A DNA stretch of 64,000 nt, taken from the NCBI GenBank assembly GCA_034440235.1, contig JAWXBR010000010.1:1-64000 (forward strand), given 5' to 3'. Of this stretch, positions 51,652 to 61,540 are shown piece by piece. Source of the stretch: JAWXBR01 sp034440235 (GTDB lineage: Bacteria > Bacteroidota > Ignavibacteria > Kapaibacteriales > Kapaibacteriaceae). How positions within the stretch are numbered: position 1 is the stretch's first letter; every line of letters begins with the position of its first letter. Below the pieces are notes generated by a model. That model was not told where the DNA came from. It saw only the letters and a list, made by a program, of their open reading frames with translations, and made no database searches. The position numbers and the translations under genes are program-made.

Positions 51652-54600
51652 ATGAAACATGTACTGTACTTTCTGGCCTTTGTTTTTCTTATCAGCTCGA
51701 GTGCATCAGCACAGAACTCTGCGACGTTTGAAGTCTGGCGTGATACCGACCTGTTCAAGCTCAGCACGAACACCACAGACTCTGTGACCTTCAAACTCGA
51801 AGGTTCGGCGGCTGTTATCACCATGGAAGTGCGAGAAGCCTTTAAGACAAGGCCAACCCGCAGATTACAGATCACGATTCCCAATTTTAATGGTATCGGA
51901 CAGTACAATCCGTCAACGGGTGCAACAACGTACTGGGAAAACTTCACGCAGACCGAATCGTGTAATTGCTTCGATCATGCAATAAACGATGTTACTATTA
52001 CAAAGTACGATTCGACGAAAAAGGAAATCGGCGGTACGTTTAACTGGAAATGTCAGTCGTTCTCGACAGGTTCTGGCGAACAGATCAACTATCGCATTCG
52101 TAATGGTGTGTTCGATTTCGGCGGAGAGGGGAAGATCGCACTAGAGTTGACACCAAGAGACTCGATCGTCATAGGAAACCTGACAAATGACACTACCATT
52201 ACGCTAACGATTACTGCGAAGAAGGGTACAGATCTGTTGGCGGATGTAAACATATTTATGAACGACAAAACAGCCAATGCAGCAGCGACCTATCCGCAGG
52301 TAGGCACAACAAATGCAAACGGCGTGTTGTCGTACACCATCGACTTCAAAAAGAGTTCACCGGCAGGTAATTATCCCATTACGCTCTATGGTGAAAAGGT
52401 GAATTTCAGACGAAGCGACACGGCAAAGGTCACCGTGTTTTATGGCAATCGTTACTGGCATTACAAGTGTGCCGGTCTTGAAGTACTAGAGTTCGATGCG
52501 GGTGAAGGCAAGGAGTGGAAGCCAGAGACAGAAGGGTCGTCAACGGTAAAAACAACGGGTACGATTACGGTTGGCGGTGCAATCAAGATTGACGGTACCG
52601 TGCGCATCAACACAACAGATGGTGAGCAGAAGGTGTTTGTAGATGGCGGACGTGTGTATATCCCGAACGTACGTTTTGCCCCAGATGACATCGGAGACCT
52701 CGATTTGACAAACGTGCTGACTGGGAGTGACTTCCCACTGCCGAATTGCGACGGCATCATTTCGCTCGCACTGGAAGCCGGATCAAAGAAACTCAGCAAA
52801 AAACTTCCAGGTGGTGTAGAGCTGACGCTCGAAGAATTCAAGATTATTAATCGGGCTGATGCAAAGGGTCTTTCGATGAAGGGCAAGATCGAATTCAGCA
52901 TGGCGCGCAATGGTTGCGAAGAAGTCATCGACAACACCGAAGGGTTCGACCTTACAGATGATCCACGCTCAAAAATCGAGATTGGTATTAGTATTACGAA
53001 CACAAACGGTTTTGAGAACTTGACGTTTGCCGCCGAAAAAATATCGGTGACAAGTGGATGGTGTCTGGAAGAGTTCTCAGTGAATGCCGATTTCCTTAAT
53101 AAAGTATACGGTGTTGCGGGCAAACTCAAATTTCCGGTTAAGAGCTCCGAATTAACACTTGGTGCCGGTGTGGTGTTTAAGAACAACCCCGCTAACCCAG
53201 ACAACAAGCTGCATTTCGACAGTTTGCAAGCGTCGCTCGAATTGGGCGCATGTAAGCTGATACCAGAAACGCCGTTGTGTTTTAATGGACTCAATTTCTC
53301 GACCAGCGGATGGTCGAGTGCAAATGCCAACGGTCGCGCCATACGCGCGTCTATCATACTTCAGTCCGCAGAGCAAGTTGTTATAGACCAATTCCCATGG
53401 ATCGTGAACGCATTCGGCGACCCAACAATTGCCGAATTCGAAGGCACGCTCGAATACCGTCATCCGCTCATCTTTACCGGTGCCATAACATCCCGCCTCA
53501 TCAAAATCAAAGCAATCTCTGAGTCGAAGCCTTGGCAGATCGAAGGAACACACTCTGCGACCATCGACCTGAACAACAACGTTGGTATTACGGGTTCGTA
53601 TAAAATCGGTCACCTTGGCCTTGACGATTATTTCCTTTCGGCGAATGGTAACCTCACGTATTTCTGGAAGCCCACACTCGGCTTGTCGTCAACCGTATCC
53701 GGACTCGTTAGGCTGCCCGCAGCTGGTGACGATATCCTTGACATGGACTACATCGGCACTGCGTTCCGCTTCATGATGCTGTCAGGCTTTATTCCACAGA
53801 CGCTTGGCACGGCACAAGCCTCGCTCCTCGTGAACGAAGACGAAGGCTTGTCGGTAAGTGCGTCGGTAGACGTAACACAAAATCCTGTCGACTACATCCG
53901 CAGCTTCGGACGTATGTCGGTCTCGTACAAATACAAGAATGGTGTCCCGACCTTCACCACTACCAACGACACCATCCGCACGTGGGTTCAGCCAGTGCGC
54001 AATCCCGATCTCGAAGAAGACGTGCAGGATGCAGCACAACCGCTCGATACTATACTAGTTGACAATACAGTCGAACGTTTGTTTATCATGGTCATCGGCT
54101 CAGGCACAACATCTGCACCGGTGTCGTCACTAACTGCACCAGACGGAACAGTGTACAGCACCACATCTGCCGATTCATCGGTTAGAAAATTCTCTACTCC
54201 CAACGGAGAGATGACGCAGTGGTCACTCATCAGTCCAGCCGTTGGTAGTTGGAAGCTCACGCTTACCTCGCCGAAGGCGGGTGATGAAGTAGAGATTAGC
54301 GTCAACCGCAAACCACAACCGTTCGCAATCGCGCTTACCTCGTTGGACAGAACAGCGACTGTAACCTGGGACGGCACAACAGGCACTGAGGAAGGGGAGG
54401 TTAGGTTCTTTCTCGATACCGACACCACAGGGTTCAACGGCTCCTTCATTGGCGTGGCAACTGCGACATCTGGCACATTTAGCTACACACTGCCTTCTAC
54501 GTTCACAGAGTGTGCGTACTACATTCATGCGACGCGCATCGTAGCGTCGCAACCCATGGGTAACGCCTATGCAAGCGCGGCTATTCGTTTGGTGGGTACA

Positions 54601-55173
54601 TCGGGTGTAGCGTCTCCGTTAGAAGTACTTGCGGTAAGTAACCAGTTCGGTCGCACCTCTGTGCAATGGCGCATGCCACTCGGCAGCGCATCCGATGGCT
54701 TCCTTGTTTACGTGGTCGACGAATCCGGCCGCGATTCTCTCTATGCTACAGCCTTCGGTGGCGAACGCTTCGTAATGCTCGACATCGAAAACCACATAAA
54801 CAAAAAGATCGTTGTTGTGGCCTTCAACGGACAAGGCATCCGTGGATGTCGCACCGAAGCACTCCCCATCACAACCGGCATCGAAGAAGACCCATTTGTT
54901 GCAACAGGCAGCACCAATGCAAGCTTCAGCATCGTCCCGAATCCCACAAGCGGCCACACCGTCATTCGCTTTAATCCAGCAGGCGAGCTCCGCTCCGACA
55001 TCGAAATCGTCAACATGTTTGGTCAGCGCGTAGCATCACTCCCGCTCACAACAACAACCACGGGTTGGAACCAAGTCGAATGGGACGCCCACAGCGCCCC
55101 TACAGGCACGTACTACGTCCGTCTGCACACGTCCGCCGGTATTGCCGTTGCACCGATTACGGTCATTCGGTAA
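51652..55173 (+). CDS. Large T9SS-secreted protein with type A sorting domain
   Basis: 1173 residues. Signal peptide (LAFVFLISSSASA) and a long beta-rich body with an Ig-like region near 165-250. A proprotein-convertase-like beta domain with SVRKFSTPNGEMTQWSLISP is near 840, and FnIII-like segments follow (about 905-1080). The last 80 residues are a T9SS type A sorting domain: FSIVPNPTSGHTVIRFN, then IEIVNMFGQRVASL and PTGTYYVRLHT. Such tails direct export through SprA and surface attachment. The role of the body is unknown; adhesin-like is a guess. A strong hairpin terminator follows. Confidence 0.87.
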   Translation: MKHVLYFLAFVFLISSSASAQNSATFEVWRDTDLFKLSTNTTDSVTFKLEGSAAVITMEVREAFKTRPTRRLQITIPNFNGIGQYNPSTGATTYWENFTQTESCNCFDHAINDVTITKYDSTKKEIGGTFNWKCQSFSTGSGEQINYRIRNGVFDFGGEGKIALELTPRDSIVIGNLTNDTTITLTITAKKGTDLLADVNIFMNDKTANAAATYPQVGTTNANGVLSYTIDFKKSSPAGNYPITLYGEKVNFRRSDTAKVTVFYGNRYWHYKCAGLEVLEFDAGEGKEWKPETEGSSTVKTTGTITVGGAIKIDGTVRINTTDGEQKVFVDGGRVYIPNVRFAPDDIGDLDLTNVLTGSDFPLPNCDGIISLALEAGSKKLSKKLPGGVELTLEEFKIINRADAKGLSMKGKIEFSMARNGCEEVIDNTEGFDLTDDPRSKIEIGISITNTNGFENLTFAAEKISVTSGWCLEEFSVNADFLNKVYGVAGKLKFPVKSSELTLGAGVVFKNNPANPDNKLHFDSLQASLELGACKLIPETPLCFNGLNFSTSGWSSANANGRAIRASIILQSAEQVVIDQFPWIVNAFGDPTIAEFEGTLEYRHPLIFTGAITSRLIKIKAISESKPWQIEGTHSATIDLNNNVGITGSYKIGHLGLDDYFLSANGNLTYFWKPTLGLSSTVSGLVRLPAAGDDILDMDYIGTAFRFMMLSGFIPQTLGTAQASLLVNEDEGLSVSASVDVTQNPVDYIRSFGRMSVSYKYKNGVPTFTTTNDTIRTWVQPVRNPDLEEDVQDAAQPLDTILVDNTVERLFIMVIGSGTTSAPVSSLTAPDGTVYSTTSADSSVRKFSTPNGEMTQWSLISPAVGSWKLTLTSPKAGDEVEISVNRKPQPFAIALTSLDRTATVTWDGTTGTEEGEVRFFLDTDTTGFNGSFIGVATATSGTFSYTLPSTFTECAYYIHATRIVASQPMGNAYASAAIRLVGTSGVASPLEVLAVSNQFGRTSVQWRMPLGSASDGFLVYVVDESGRDSLYATAFGGERFVMLDIENHINKKIVVVAFNGQGIRGCRTEALPITTGIEEDPFVATGSTNASFSIVPNPTSGHTVIRFNPAGELRSDIEIVNMFGQRVASLPLTTTTTGWNQVEWDAHSAPTGTYYVRLHTSAGIAVAPITVIR

Positions 55174-55204
55174 GGCCACTCTCAAAGGTTTGCGAACTCT
55201 CCCC

Positions 55205-55234
55205 AAACCCCTCCCATTAAAATGGGAGGGGTTT
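55205..55234. terminator. Bidirectional terminator between convergent genes
   Basis: Perfect 14 bp arms AAACCCCTCCCATT (55205-55218) and AATGGGAGGGGTTT (55221-55234) with an AA loop. It resembles the CCCCTCTCAT palindromes inside mtaB. Confidence 0.85.
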
Positions 55235-55239
55235 CTATA

Positions 55240-56790
55240 CTATTTTACTAATAAGCCTGCGCGATGTTTTTCGAGGTGGTCGAGGATACGTTCGTACATG
55301 ACCTCAAACGGTATTAGCTCATTGGTTTCAGATGGCATTGGGTCCTTACCAGAATCCTGCAGCTCCCGATATAATTCTTTATTACCATTTCGAATAGCTT
55401 TTGCATCAAAACTAAATCGCGAAAAATTGTACAGCATTTTCAGAAAAAGTCTCACACGCAGATATTCTTTCTCCTTAAGCCACCGTGACGTATAGACCTT
55501 TAAATACTCAACTCGTTTCTCTGCTGCATCATAGTTGCCGTCTAGTATCAAGAAGTAGACGTGAGAAATGAGAATGAGAACGTTAAATGCGAGTTTGCTT
55601 TTTGATTCCTCAGGTAACGAATTTAGGTATGTGGCAAGACGAAAGTGTTTTGACTGAATCAAATCAGAATCAATTAGGACCATACGTTTTGCAAGAAGCA
55701 GATAGGCATAATAAAGCAACCATCTCTCACGGACCGACGCTTCCCTGTGTTTCGTGAATTGCTCGTGGGTTGTCGCCTTCACATAATACCCTAACGCTTT
55801 ATCAAAATCGCATAGGTTTGATGCAGTTACAAACGCAAGATCAATCGCCAAGTACCAGTTTGAACCACCGATTTTGAAGTATGTGATACAAATGTCGGAC
55901 ATTGCATGAGCTTCCGAGTATCGTCGCAGATAGGTACAACAGAGCATCTTATTCAAGATAAACTCACCTAAGCGCGCCTTTTGCGATAAATGTGGATGCT
56001 CCGTCAAGTACTTAACAGCTGCATCGCAATTGTTAATTGTGCCATCATAGTCCTCGATCAACTGCAAATAGACTAGCTTGAACCGGTACGCATTTAGTCT
56101 TAGGAGGTGGGTATCATGTTGTGTTATTAGAGTTTCAATTGTATCTAGTAAACCCAGAGCATAGGTCGCCAAATGCCCACGCTTTCGTGAGCTGTTGTCG
56201 GATTCCAATCCTAATTGGTCCAGATACTGTGACGATTTATACTCTGCTGCAAGATTGCCTAAATACTTATCGACTAGCGAACTATAGTACTTAAAGTCTT
56301 TCTTTTTCATCCAAAAGGCACTGGTTTCTGCGAGCATTGCACTTAGAGAAAGACAAAGGTCGGTAAACTGATACTTCTGAGCTATTGTAAGAGTCTTTGT
56401 TGCGATCGAGTATCCTGCGTTTCTTGCAGCAAATCGTGTCAAAGTCTGTGCACACAGCAGATTTCGTGTGCATTTGTAATAGTAGGCGAGGTATTCGGAA
56501 TGTTCGGGCTGCTTGACCTGTAGGAACAATAAGCTGTGGAGTAGCCGTTCAAATACGCGTGATTTCAGTGTTCTATAGCGCTGGTCTCCAGTATCAGAGC
56601 CATACAAAGCCTGCGCTGCGGTTTCGTCATCAGGCCAAGAATCGTCGTAAATACCCCGAATGAATCTCGCGGTAAGTGAGTCTGAGGCTTCGCTATCGCC
56701 ATTTACACTGTCAAGTTCTTGTAATAAGTGCGCTTTGTCTCCTTTTGACGTAACAACCAGTAGTATTTCGCGTAGAACTTCCATTGTCAC
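55240..56790 (-). CDS. Helical-repeat (TPR-like) protein of unknown function
   Basis: 516 residues, almost entirely alpha-helical with aromatic-rich paired helices resembling degenerate tetratricopeptide repeats, for example LLRLNAYRFKLVYLQLIEDY, NNCDAAVKYLTEH, CCTYLRRYSEAHAM and ALGYYVKATT. No signal peptide, membrane helix or catalytic motif. It is more AT-rich and richer in Lys, Tyr and Leu than neighbours. Orphan proteins of this type are common in the Bacteroidota/Chlorobi group. It is convergent with the T9SS protein gene. The 169 bp before its start show no clear promoter. Confidence 0.65.
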   Translation of the reverse strand: MTMEVLREILLVVTSKGDKAHLLQELDSVNGDSEASDSLTARFIRGIYDDSWPDDETAAQALYGSDTGDQRYRTLKSRVFERLLHSLLFLQVKQPEHSEYLAYYYKCTRNLLCAQTLTRFAARNAGYSIATKTLTIAQKYQFTDLCLSLSAMLAETSAFWMKKKDFKYYSSLVDKYLGNLAAEYKSSQYLDQLGLESDNSSRKRGHLATYALGLLDTIETLITQHDTHLLRLNAYRFKLVYLQLIEDYDGTINNCDAAVKYLTEHPHLSQKARLGEFILNKMLCCTYLRRYSEAHAMSDICITYFKIGGSNWYLAIDLAFVTASNLCDFDKALGYYVKATTHEQFTKHREASVRERWLLYYAYLLLAKRMVLIDSDLIQSKHFRLATYLNSLPEESKSKLAFNVLILISHVYFLILDGNYDAAEKRVEYLKVYTSRWLKEKEYLRVRLFLKMLYNFSRFSFDAKAIRNGNKELYRELQDSGKDPMPSETNELIPFEVMYERILDHLEKHRAGLLVK

Positions 56791-56959
56791 GCCTTTATTT
56801 TATTGGTATTTAGGAGAAGTGGCCTTACACTATCCGTGAAAGTACGCCTTAATCTCGATGTAACAAAACACCATTTTTTGTAACGGGTATCACTACTCGG
56901 ATACCCGAACTTCGTATCAGTTCATAAGCAATCAACAACCCAACTGAGAGATTACCACA

Positions 56960-57172
56960 ATGGAACTGATCTATGCAATCCTGATCTTCTTCGGCGCAAT
57001 GCTGCCGAATGAGTACAACCAGACGGCTTCGGCCCAAGCCAATGGCAGCTTCAACCCGCAAGTGTTCCAGTCGACGATCCAGAGCAATCAGCCGATGATT
57101 GACTTTATTATCCAGAATCCAGAAGAGCTGGAGCGTATAAGAACTCTTGACATTGACAGAACTGAAGACTGA
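56960..57172 (+). CDS. Small exported protein of unknown function
   Basis: 70 residues. The first 15 (MELIYAILIFFGAML) are hydrophobic and may act as a signal or membrane anchor, with ASAQ at 24-26 as a possible cleavage site. The rest is Gln/Asn-rich, ending LDIDRTED. GC-ending codons match the backbone, which argues for a real gene. GAGAG lies 12 bp before the ATG. Confidence 0.5.
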   Translation: MELIYAILIFFGAMLPNEYNQTASAQANGSFNPQVFQSTIQSNQPMIDFIIQNPEELERIRTLDIDRTED

Positions 57173-57190
57173 ATGCTATTGATCTTAAAC

Positions 57191-57259
57191 GACGACTGAC
57201 CTCGTTTGACCACGACGACTGACCTCGTTTGACCACATTGATGCGACCGACGACTGACC
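57191..57259 (+). repeat. 23-bp tandem repeat
   Basis: GACGACTGACCTCGTTTGACCAC occurs exactly twice in tandem (57191-57213, 57214-57236), and GACGACTGACC returns at 57249-57259. It lies in the 250 bp gap after the small gene at 56960. Confidence 0.9.
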
Positions 57260-57318
57260 CCTTCGGCATGTAACAAAAGAACAAAAATTTTAAAAAACCT
57301 CCTCCTCAAGGTAACCTC

Positions 57319-57375
57319 ATGAACACATCAATGCGCCAACTGCCATACATCATCGACCGCGGCGAAGAAAACTAA
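57319..57375 (+). CDS. Possible 18-codon ORF
   Basis: ATG at 57319 with CAAGG 8-12 bp upstream, reading MNTSMRQLPYIIDRGEEN then TAA. It precedes the 118-residue gene by 53 bp. It could be a leader peptide or chance. Confidence 0.25.
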   Translation: MNTSMRQLPYIIDRGEEN

Positions 57376-57428
57376 CCAAACGAATTTCAGCACCGAACAC
57401 TGGGAAACCAGCTACCGGGAACACCAAA

Positions 57429-57785
57429 ATGTTACATTCAATGCCTGTCACAAACTGTCTGCACTTCTTAATGCCCGTAGGCCTTGAGAACTGGAACGCT
57501 TACGACGTCCCAGGAATCGTCGGGGTACTAAGACGTGACGACAACGGAAACTATGACGTAGTAGATGCCTTTGACTGCAGCACCATCCCTGGCGCTCGTG
57601 AATTGGCTCTCGACGAACGATTTGGCGCCTGGGCAGAAGCCGCTGGCAGCCGTGATCGCGTCCGTTTCGATGTTTTCCTCATGCCAAAGGCAGAAGTAAA
57701 TCGCCGTCAAGAAGTAGTTATGCTGCTCGAACGTAGCTGCGGCTTCAAGACAACCCAACAACCTGCATATGCCCATGCTGTCTGA
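57429..57785 (+). CDS. Small cytoplasmic protein of unknown function
   Basis: 118 residues; M5 could be the true start. No signal peptide. GLENWNAYDVPGIVGVLRRD and FDVFLMPKAEVNRRQEVVML suggest a compact alpha/beta fold, with charged Asp/Arg pairs and a C-terminal YAHAV. No family recognised. Codon use is backbone-like. It stands alone, followed by a palindrome and a terminator. Confidence 0.55.
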   Translation: MLHSMPVTNCLHFLMPVGLENWNAYDVPGIVGVLRRDDNGNYDVVDAFDCSTIPGARELALDERFGAWAEAAGSRDRVRFDVFLMPKAEVNRRQEVVMLLERSCGFKTTQQPAYAHAV

Positions 57786-57805
57786 GTCGACGTTCTAACT
57801 CTTTC

Positions 57806-57924
57806 AGTTAGAGCTCTAACTCTACAAACAAAGTACTAGCGGCCTGCCCACAACCGCAGTACACAGCCCTTTCATCTCCTCAGCTTTTGGCTTGCCCGCC
57901 TAATGTTGAGGAGGTGTTTTTTTT
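57806..57924 (+). terminator. Terminator with upstream 16-bp palindrome
   Basis: AGTTAGAGCTCTAACT (57806-57821) is a perfect palindrome. Arms CATCTCCTCA (57873-57882) and TGAGGAGGTG (57907-57916), one G-T pair, are followed by eight T (57917-57924), a rho-independent terminator with a 24 nt loop. Confidence 0.75.
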
Positions 57925-57995
57925 GTGGCCAGCTTGAGCTTGAGCTTTTCTGGTCGTTTCCGACAGAGATCATACGATCACAAAATCACTTGTCC

Positions 57996-60545
57996 ATGAA
58001 CGTCGGCAACTCACGCTGTCACCAACCATTTGGTAGCCCCTTGAAATGGATCGTGCTACCAACCTTGTTCGTACTCTTCTTTGTGCCTTCGCGAGCTCAA
58101 CAGTTAACTCCAGCATATCAATGGAGTTCAGTGCGACACACCGAGGGGCGATCGTATATGGAAGCACATCCGACGTGGGGCGTCCTGTTTGAGGTACAAA
58201 GAGAGGCTTGGTATGTGGGAGATACTATTGATTCGCTAGCGCCATTGCTAACGACGGAGCAGGGTGCACGTATGAAGCTTGAGAAACTTCGGGTGTATGC
58301 AGATGGCCGTCTTGTTGCGAATGGCACGAACACCGAAAGCGGTGGTGATTGTATCTACATCTTTAAACGTCCGGGCGAAGAACCTCTTGAGATTGATAAG
58401 GCGCAGCTAGCCGGACAAACCGCGAAGACCGGACTTCGTGAATTCTCGCCGTTTAAGGTGCTAGAACCGGATGGCTTTGTTGCTGGCGACGTATACTCTA
58501 CAGATGCCGGCGAATCGTGGTTCTATGCACCACCGCCCCACGCGATAGAAGGTTGGGTTCGGCATGCCTACTCCGATGATAGAGAATTGTATGGTTTTGA
58601 CGCGACCACGCTTACATGGTTTGTGTTAAACATGCCGTCGAAAACCTGGGTGGATGCTGGTCTTCCCGATTCAACTCTGGACCTGATTTTTCTCACGAAC
58701 GGAGCAGCCGTTGCCTCAAAGGTGATTAGTTCGCAAGCAAGAAGTCTGTGGATGCGGGAATCTCGCTTTGCTTTATGGAAGCAAGTAACATCGGTTACTC
58801 GGTCGGACGGAATGACCATTGACTTACGGTCGCCAGCATCGTTTCAGGTTAATACCATGGTTAGAATGGACGATTCGACGGTTGTTATTCCAATCGTCGG
58901 GTGCGTTGCCATTGTAACGGACGGACACACCTACAAAGCGGTCTCGACACCACCTGAAATGTTCGACGTGTTTTCGGAAGCTTGGTTGGTTTGTGAAGAA
59001 ACAGACCCGAACGGCTTCGTGCTTCTCTGGTACTATACTCTCGACTCCCGGAACCTTCGCGTGGTGAGGATGAACGTTAGAACCAATGAGAGTACGATGA
59101 TGCCACTTTACTACGATTCACATTCAGATACACGAATTTTGGGGAATGAGGTATTCCTGAATGAGGTTGCTCCCGGGTTGGTCTTCAGATACGACAGCAT
59201 AAAACACAAGTGGGTGCAAACAATGCGGTTGTATGATGAAGATGGAAATATTAAGCACCCGACTTGTTTTCTAAACATTGCTTGAACTGACAACCATTTC
59301 AAAGCTTTATCGCAGTACGGAGGCGTTGTCGATATCGATAGCGACGGTAAGGGTGTCCGGTCGACCGCGTTTTCAAGTTGGGTAAGCCAATCGTTTGAGT
59401 CGTACCAAAACATGACTCTTGGTGGGCCAAAGGTAATAGAGAGGTTTGGATATACACTTCATAACGGAGGTTATACCGAAATCGGCGACACAATTACCGG
59501 TGATGTAGCTCTCGAACTGGCGACCTCTGCTATATGCTGGACGAAGCCAGAACGGATGTTTTCTGGCTATTTATCGCTGCTCATGTCAGCGGATACAGGC
59601 GTTACATGCCAAGAGATATCAATCGACAGAGCGCAGCGCGACTCAGTTGCTGCTATTTCTGGAGTCATCGATATCGATGACAGTACATTTGTCATTGGTG
59701 CAAGGGGCTACCGATTACATGCCACAACACAGGGTGTTGTCGACACTGTGCAGGGCGGAATAATCCGCACAACAGATGGTGGACTCACGTGGACTTCGAG
59801 CGCACCTCCACTCTACGGTAATTGGATTGAACGCATCGAACTGTTTGATACGGGAATAATGTTTGCTTGGATGTGCGATATGGAAGCTGAAACCGATTTC
59901 GTACGTTTTGGTAGCGAAAAGATTCTGTCCCATGGCGAGTGGACACTTCTCGTATCGAGGGATTCTGGTCTAACGTGGAATACATCGCTTACTGTACCGT
60001 ATGCGAGCAAAACCCCAGCACAGCTCGCAGCGTGGTCTATTGTGAACCGCGATTCTGCGACGTATGCGGTAACGACGAGAGATAACATCTACATCACCTC
60101 AAACGAGGGACAGTCATGGACGGAGCAGCAAGTCGATTTCGGCGACACCAGACTGTATGCCGCTGCATTCGATGTATCGAACAGGTTGTGGGCCGCCACG
60201 GACAACGGAATCTACATCGTTGACCCGGTGACAAAGGTTCAGCACGACATAAACATTTCGTCCGATTGCTCCGTGCACCTATCACCCAACCCATTCGCGG
60301 ATCATCTTTCGATTCGAATGCACTGCAATTCAACATTATATTCTGGCGAACCGCTCACACGCTTTCAGATCATAGATCTCGTGGGCAACGTGGCGATAGA
60401 TAAATTAACTAACGATACTATAACTGCGAGTGATGCCGCAGAGGTGACAATCACGATGTCGGGCCTTCCCGCTGGAGTCTACTATTTCGTTGCCAGTAAC
60501 CAGCATCACACATTCACAAAACAGTTGGTTTATATGCCACGGTAG
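57996..60545 (+). pseudogene. T9SS-secreted BNR/propeller protein split by an in-frame TGA
   Basis: One reading frame runs from the ATG at 57996 to the TAG/TAA end at 60545, broken only by TGA at 59283-59285. The first part (429 residues) has the signal peptide WIVLPTLFVLFFVPSRA. The second has BNR-type sorting and propeller motifs (TTDGGLTWTSS, SRDSGLTWNTS, TSNEGQSWTEQQ) and ends in a T9SS tail (HLSPNPFADHLSIRMH to LPAGVYYFVASN). Between the stop and the next ATG (59412) the codons still read protein-like (HFKALSQYGGVVDIDSDG). So the intact protein would have about 849 residues, and the stop leaves either a truncated secreted piece or nothing useful. A sequencing error is the main alternative. 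Confidence 0.8.
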
Positions 60546-60682
60546 ATTTCAATCAGCATGCTACTCGTGTAGCAGTTAGTAACTCTATGGTTGCGACAAA
60601 CGCCAACACGTCACTGTAGATTGTAAGTATGATTAGTCAGACGACGCCTCATTCTTGTGTGTGATGATCAATCACAAAACTC

Positions 60683-60971
60683 TTACAGAGGTCTCTTGCG
60701 TGTCGACCATTGCGAATAGTTATACCATCTCTTCCACTCACACCATGCGGAATGGACGAACATCGCAAGTATCGTGAATTGCAATCCTATGAAGAGCCAC
60801 CATATCTGAACGCCAGATATAAAGAGTAGTGCCTCAACAAGCATCGAAGTGCTACCAGCTGCAACTAATGGTATTGAGAGGCTGGGCGCATCCCACACGC
60901 CTGTGATTTTGAAATGGACATAGTTCAAACAACATGAAGATTAACGCCGATGCACCCATCATGAGACTCAT
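60683..60971 (-). pseudogene. Small polytopic membrane protein gene with a likely frameshift
   Basis: Frame A starts at ATG 60971 with SLMMGASALIFMLF. Near 60927-60931 (the sequence TTGTTTGAAC on the minus strand) one base shift joins it to frame B, which reads NYVHFKITGVWDAP, then MLVEALLFISGVQIWWLFIG and a basic C-terminus RKRPL at 60683. Together they give about 95 residues with three membrane helices. Hydrophobic protein-like sequence extends upstream of the ATG to the nuoE stop (PVIIFFVDDTFTSS), so the gene may once have started earlier. Not recognised. Confidence 0.4.
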
Positions 60972-61021
60972 GTATACAGAGCTTGTAAACGTGTCATCAA
61001 CAAAGAAGATGATGACAGGTA

Positions 61022-61540
61022 CTAAGAACTACACGACGCAATGAGCGCGTCGGTCTGTTCACGGGTCATGTTTTCGTGGAAGGTTTCGTTGATGGCAATC
61101 ATGGGGGCTCCGCCACAGGCGCCCATACATTCGACTTCTTCGAGGGAGTAGCGGCCGTCGGGGGTGGTTTGGTTGTGTCCGATGCCGAGGTTCGAGCTTA
61201 CGTAGTCGTAGAGCTCCTTTCCGCCCCTTAACATACATGAGATGTTCGTGCACACCTGGATGTGATGGCGTCCCATGGGTTTTTTGAAGTACATGGTGTA
61301 GAACGAGGCCACGCCCATGACGTGGGCGTAGGGGAGGTTCATGACGGTGGCGACGGTGCGCATGACGTCTTCGGAGAGCCAGCCCCATTTTTTCTGTGCC
61401 ATCCATAAGACGGGCATAATGGCAGCCTTGCTGTCGGGGTACGTTGCCTTGAGTGCGGCAATGTCTTGAAGTTCTTGAGCGGAAAATTCGACTGACGCTG
61501 CTGACATGCCGTGTTCCTGTGCTACTGACGCTGCTGACAT
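61022..61540 (-). CDS. nuoE: NADH-quinone oxidoreductase subunit E
   Basis: 172 residues from ATG 61540, or 161 from ATG 61507. The 2Fe-2S cysteines are in VCTNISCMLRGG and VECMGACGGAP (C-x4-C and C-x3-C), and GWLSEDVMRTVATVMNLPYAHVMGVASFYTMY is shortened here as GWLSEDVM...VASFYTMY, the thioredoxin-like fold core of the 24 kDa subunit. It passes electrons within the NADH-oxidising arm of complex I. No other nuo gene is adjacent on either side, which is unusual. The repeated N-terminus MSAASVxxxxG comes from a 33 bp tandem duplication of the start. Confidence 0.92.
   Translation of the reverse strand: MSAASVAQEHGMSAASVEFSAQELQDIAALKATYPDSKAAIMPVLWMAQKKWGWLSEDVMRTVATVMNLPYAHVMGVASFYTMYFKKPMGRHHIQVCTNISCMLRGGKELYDYVSSNLGIGHNQTTPDGRYSLEEVECMGACGGAPMIAINETFHENMTREQTDALIASCSS

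Noticed and set aside
59283..59285. TGA read as selenocysteine
   Set aside because: The surrounding residues are not a redox site, and I saw no clear SECIS-like hairpin right after it. A nonsense change is simpler.
60558..60573. Hairpin TGCTAC-tcgt-GTAGCA after the split T9SS gene as a terminator
   Set aside because: The stem is only 6 bp and no T run follows.
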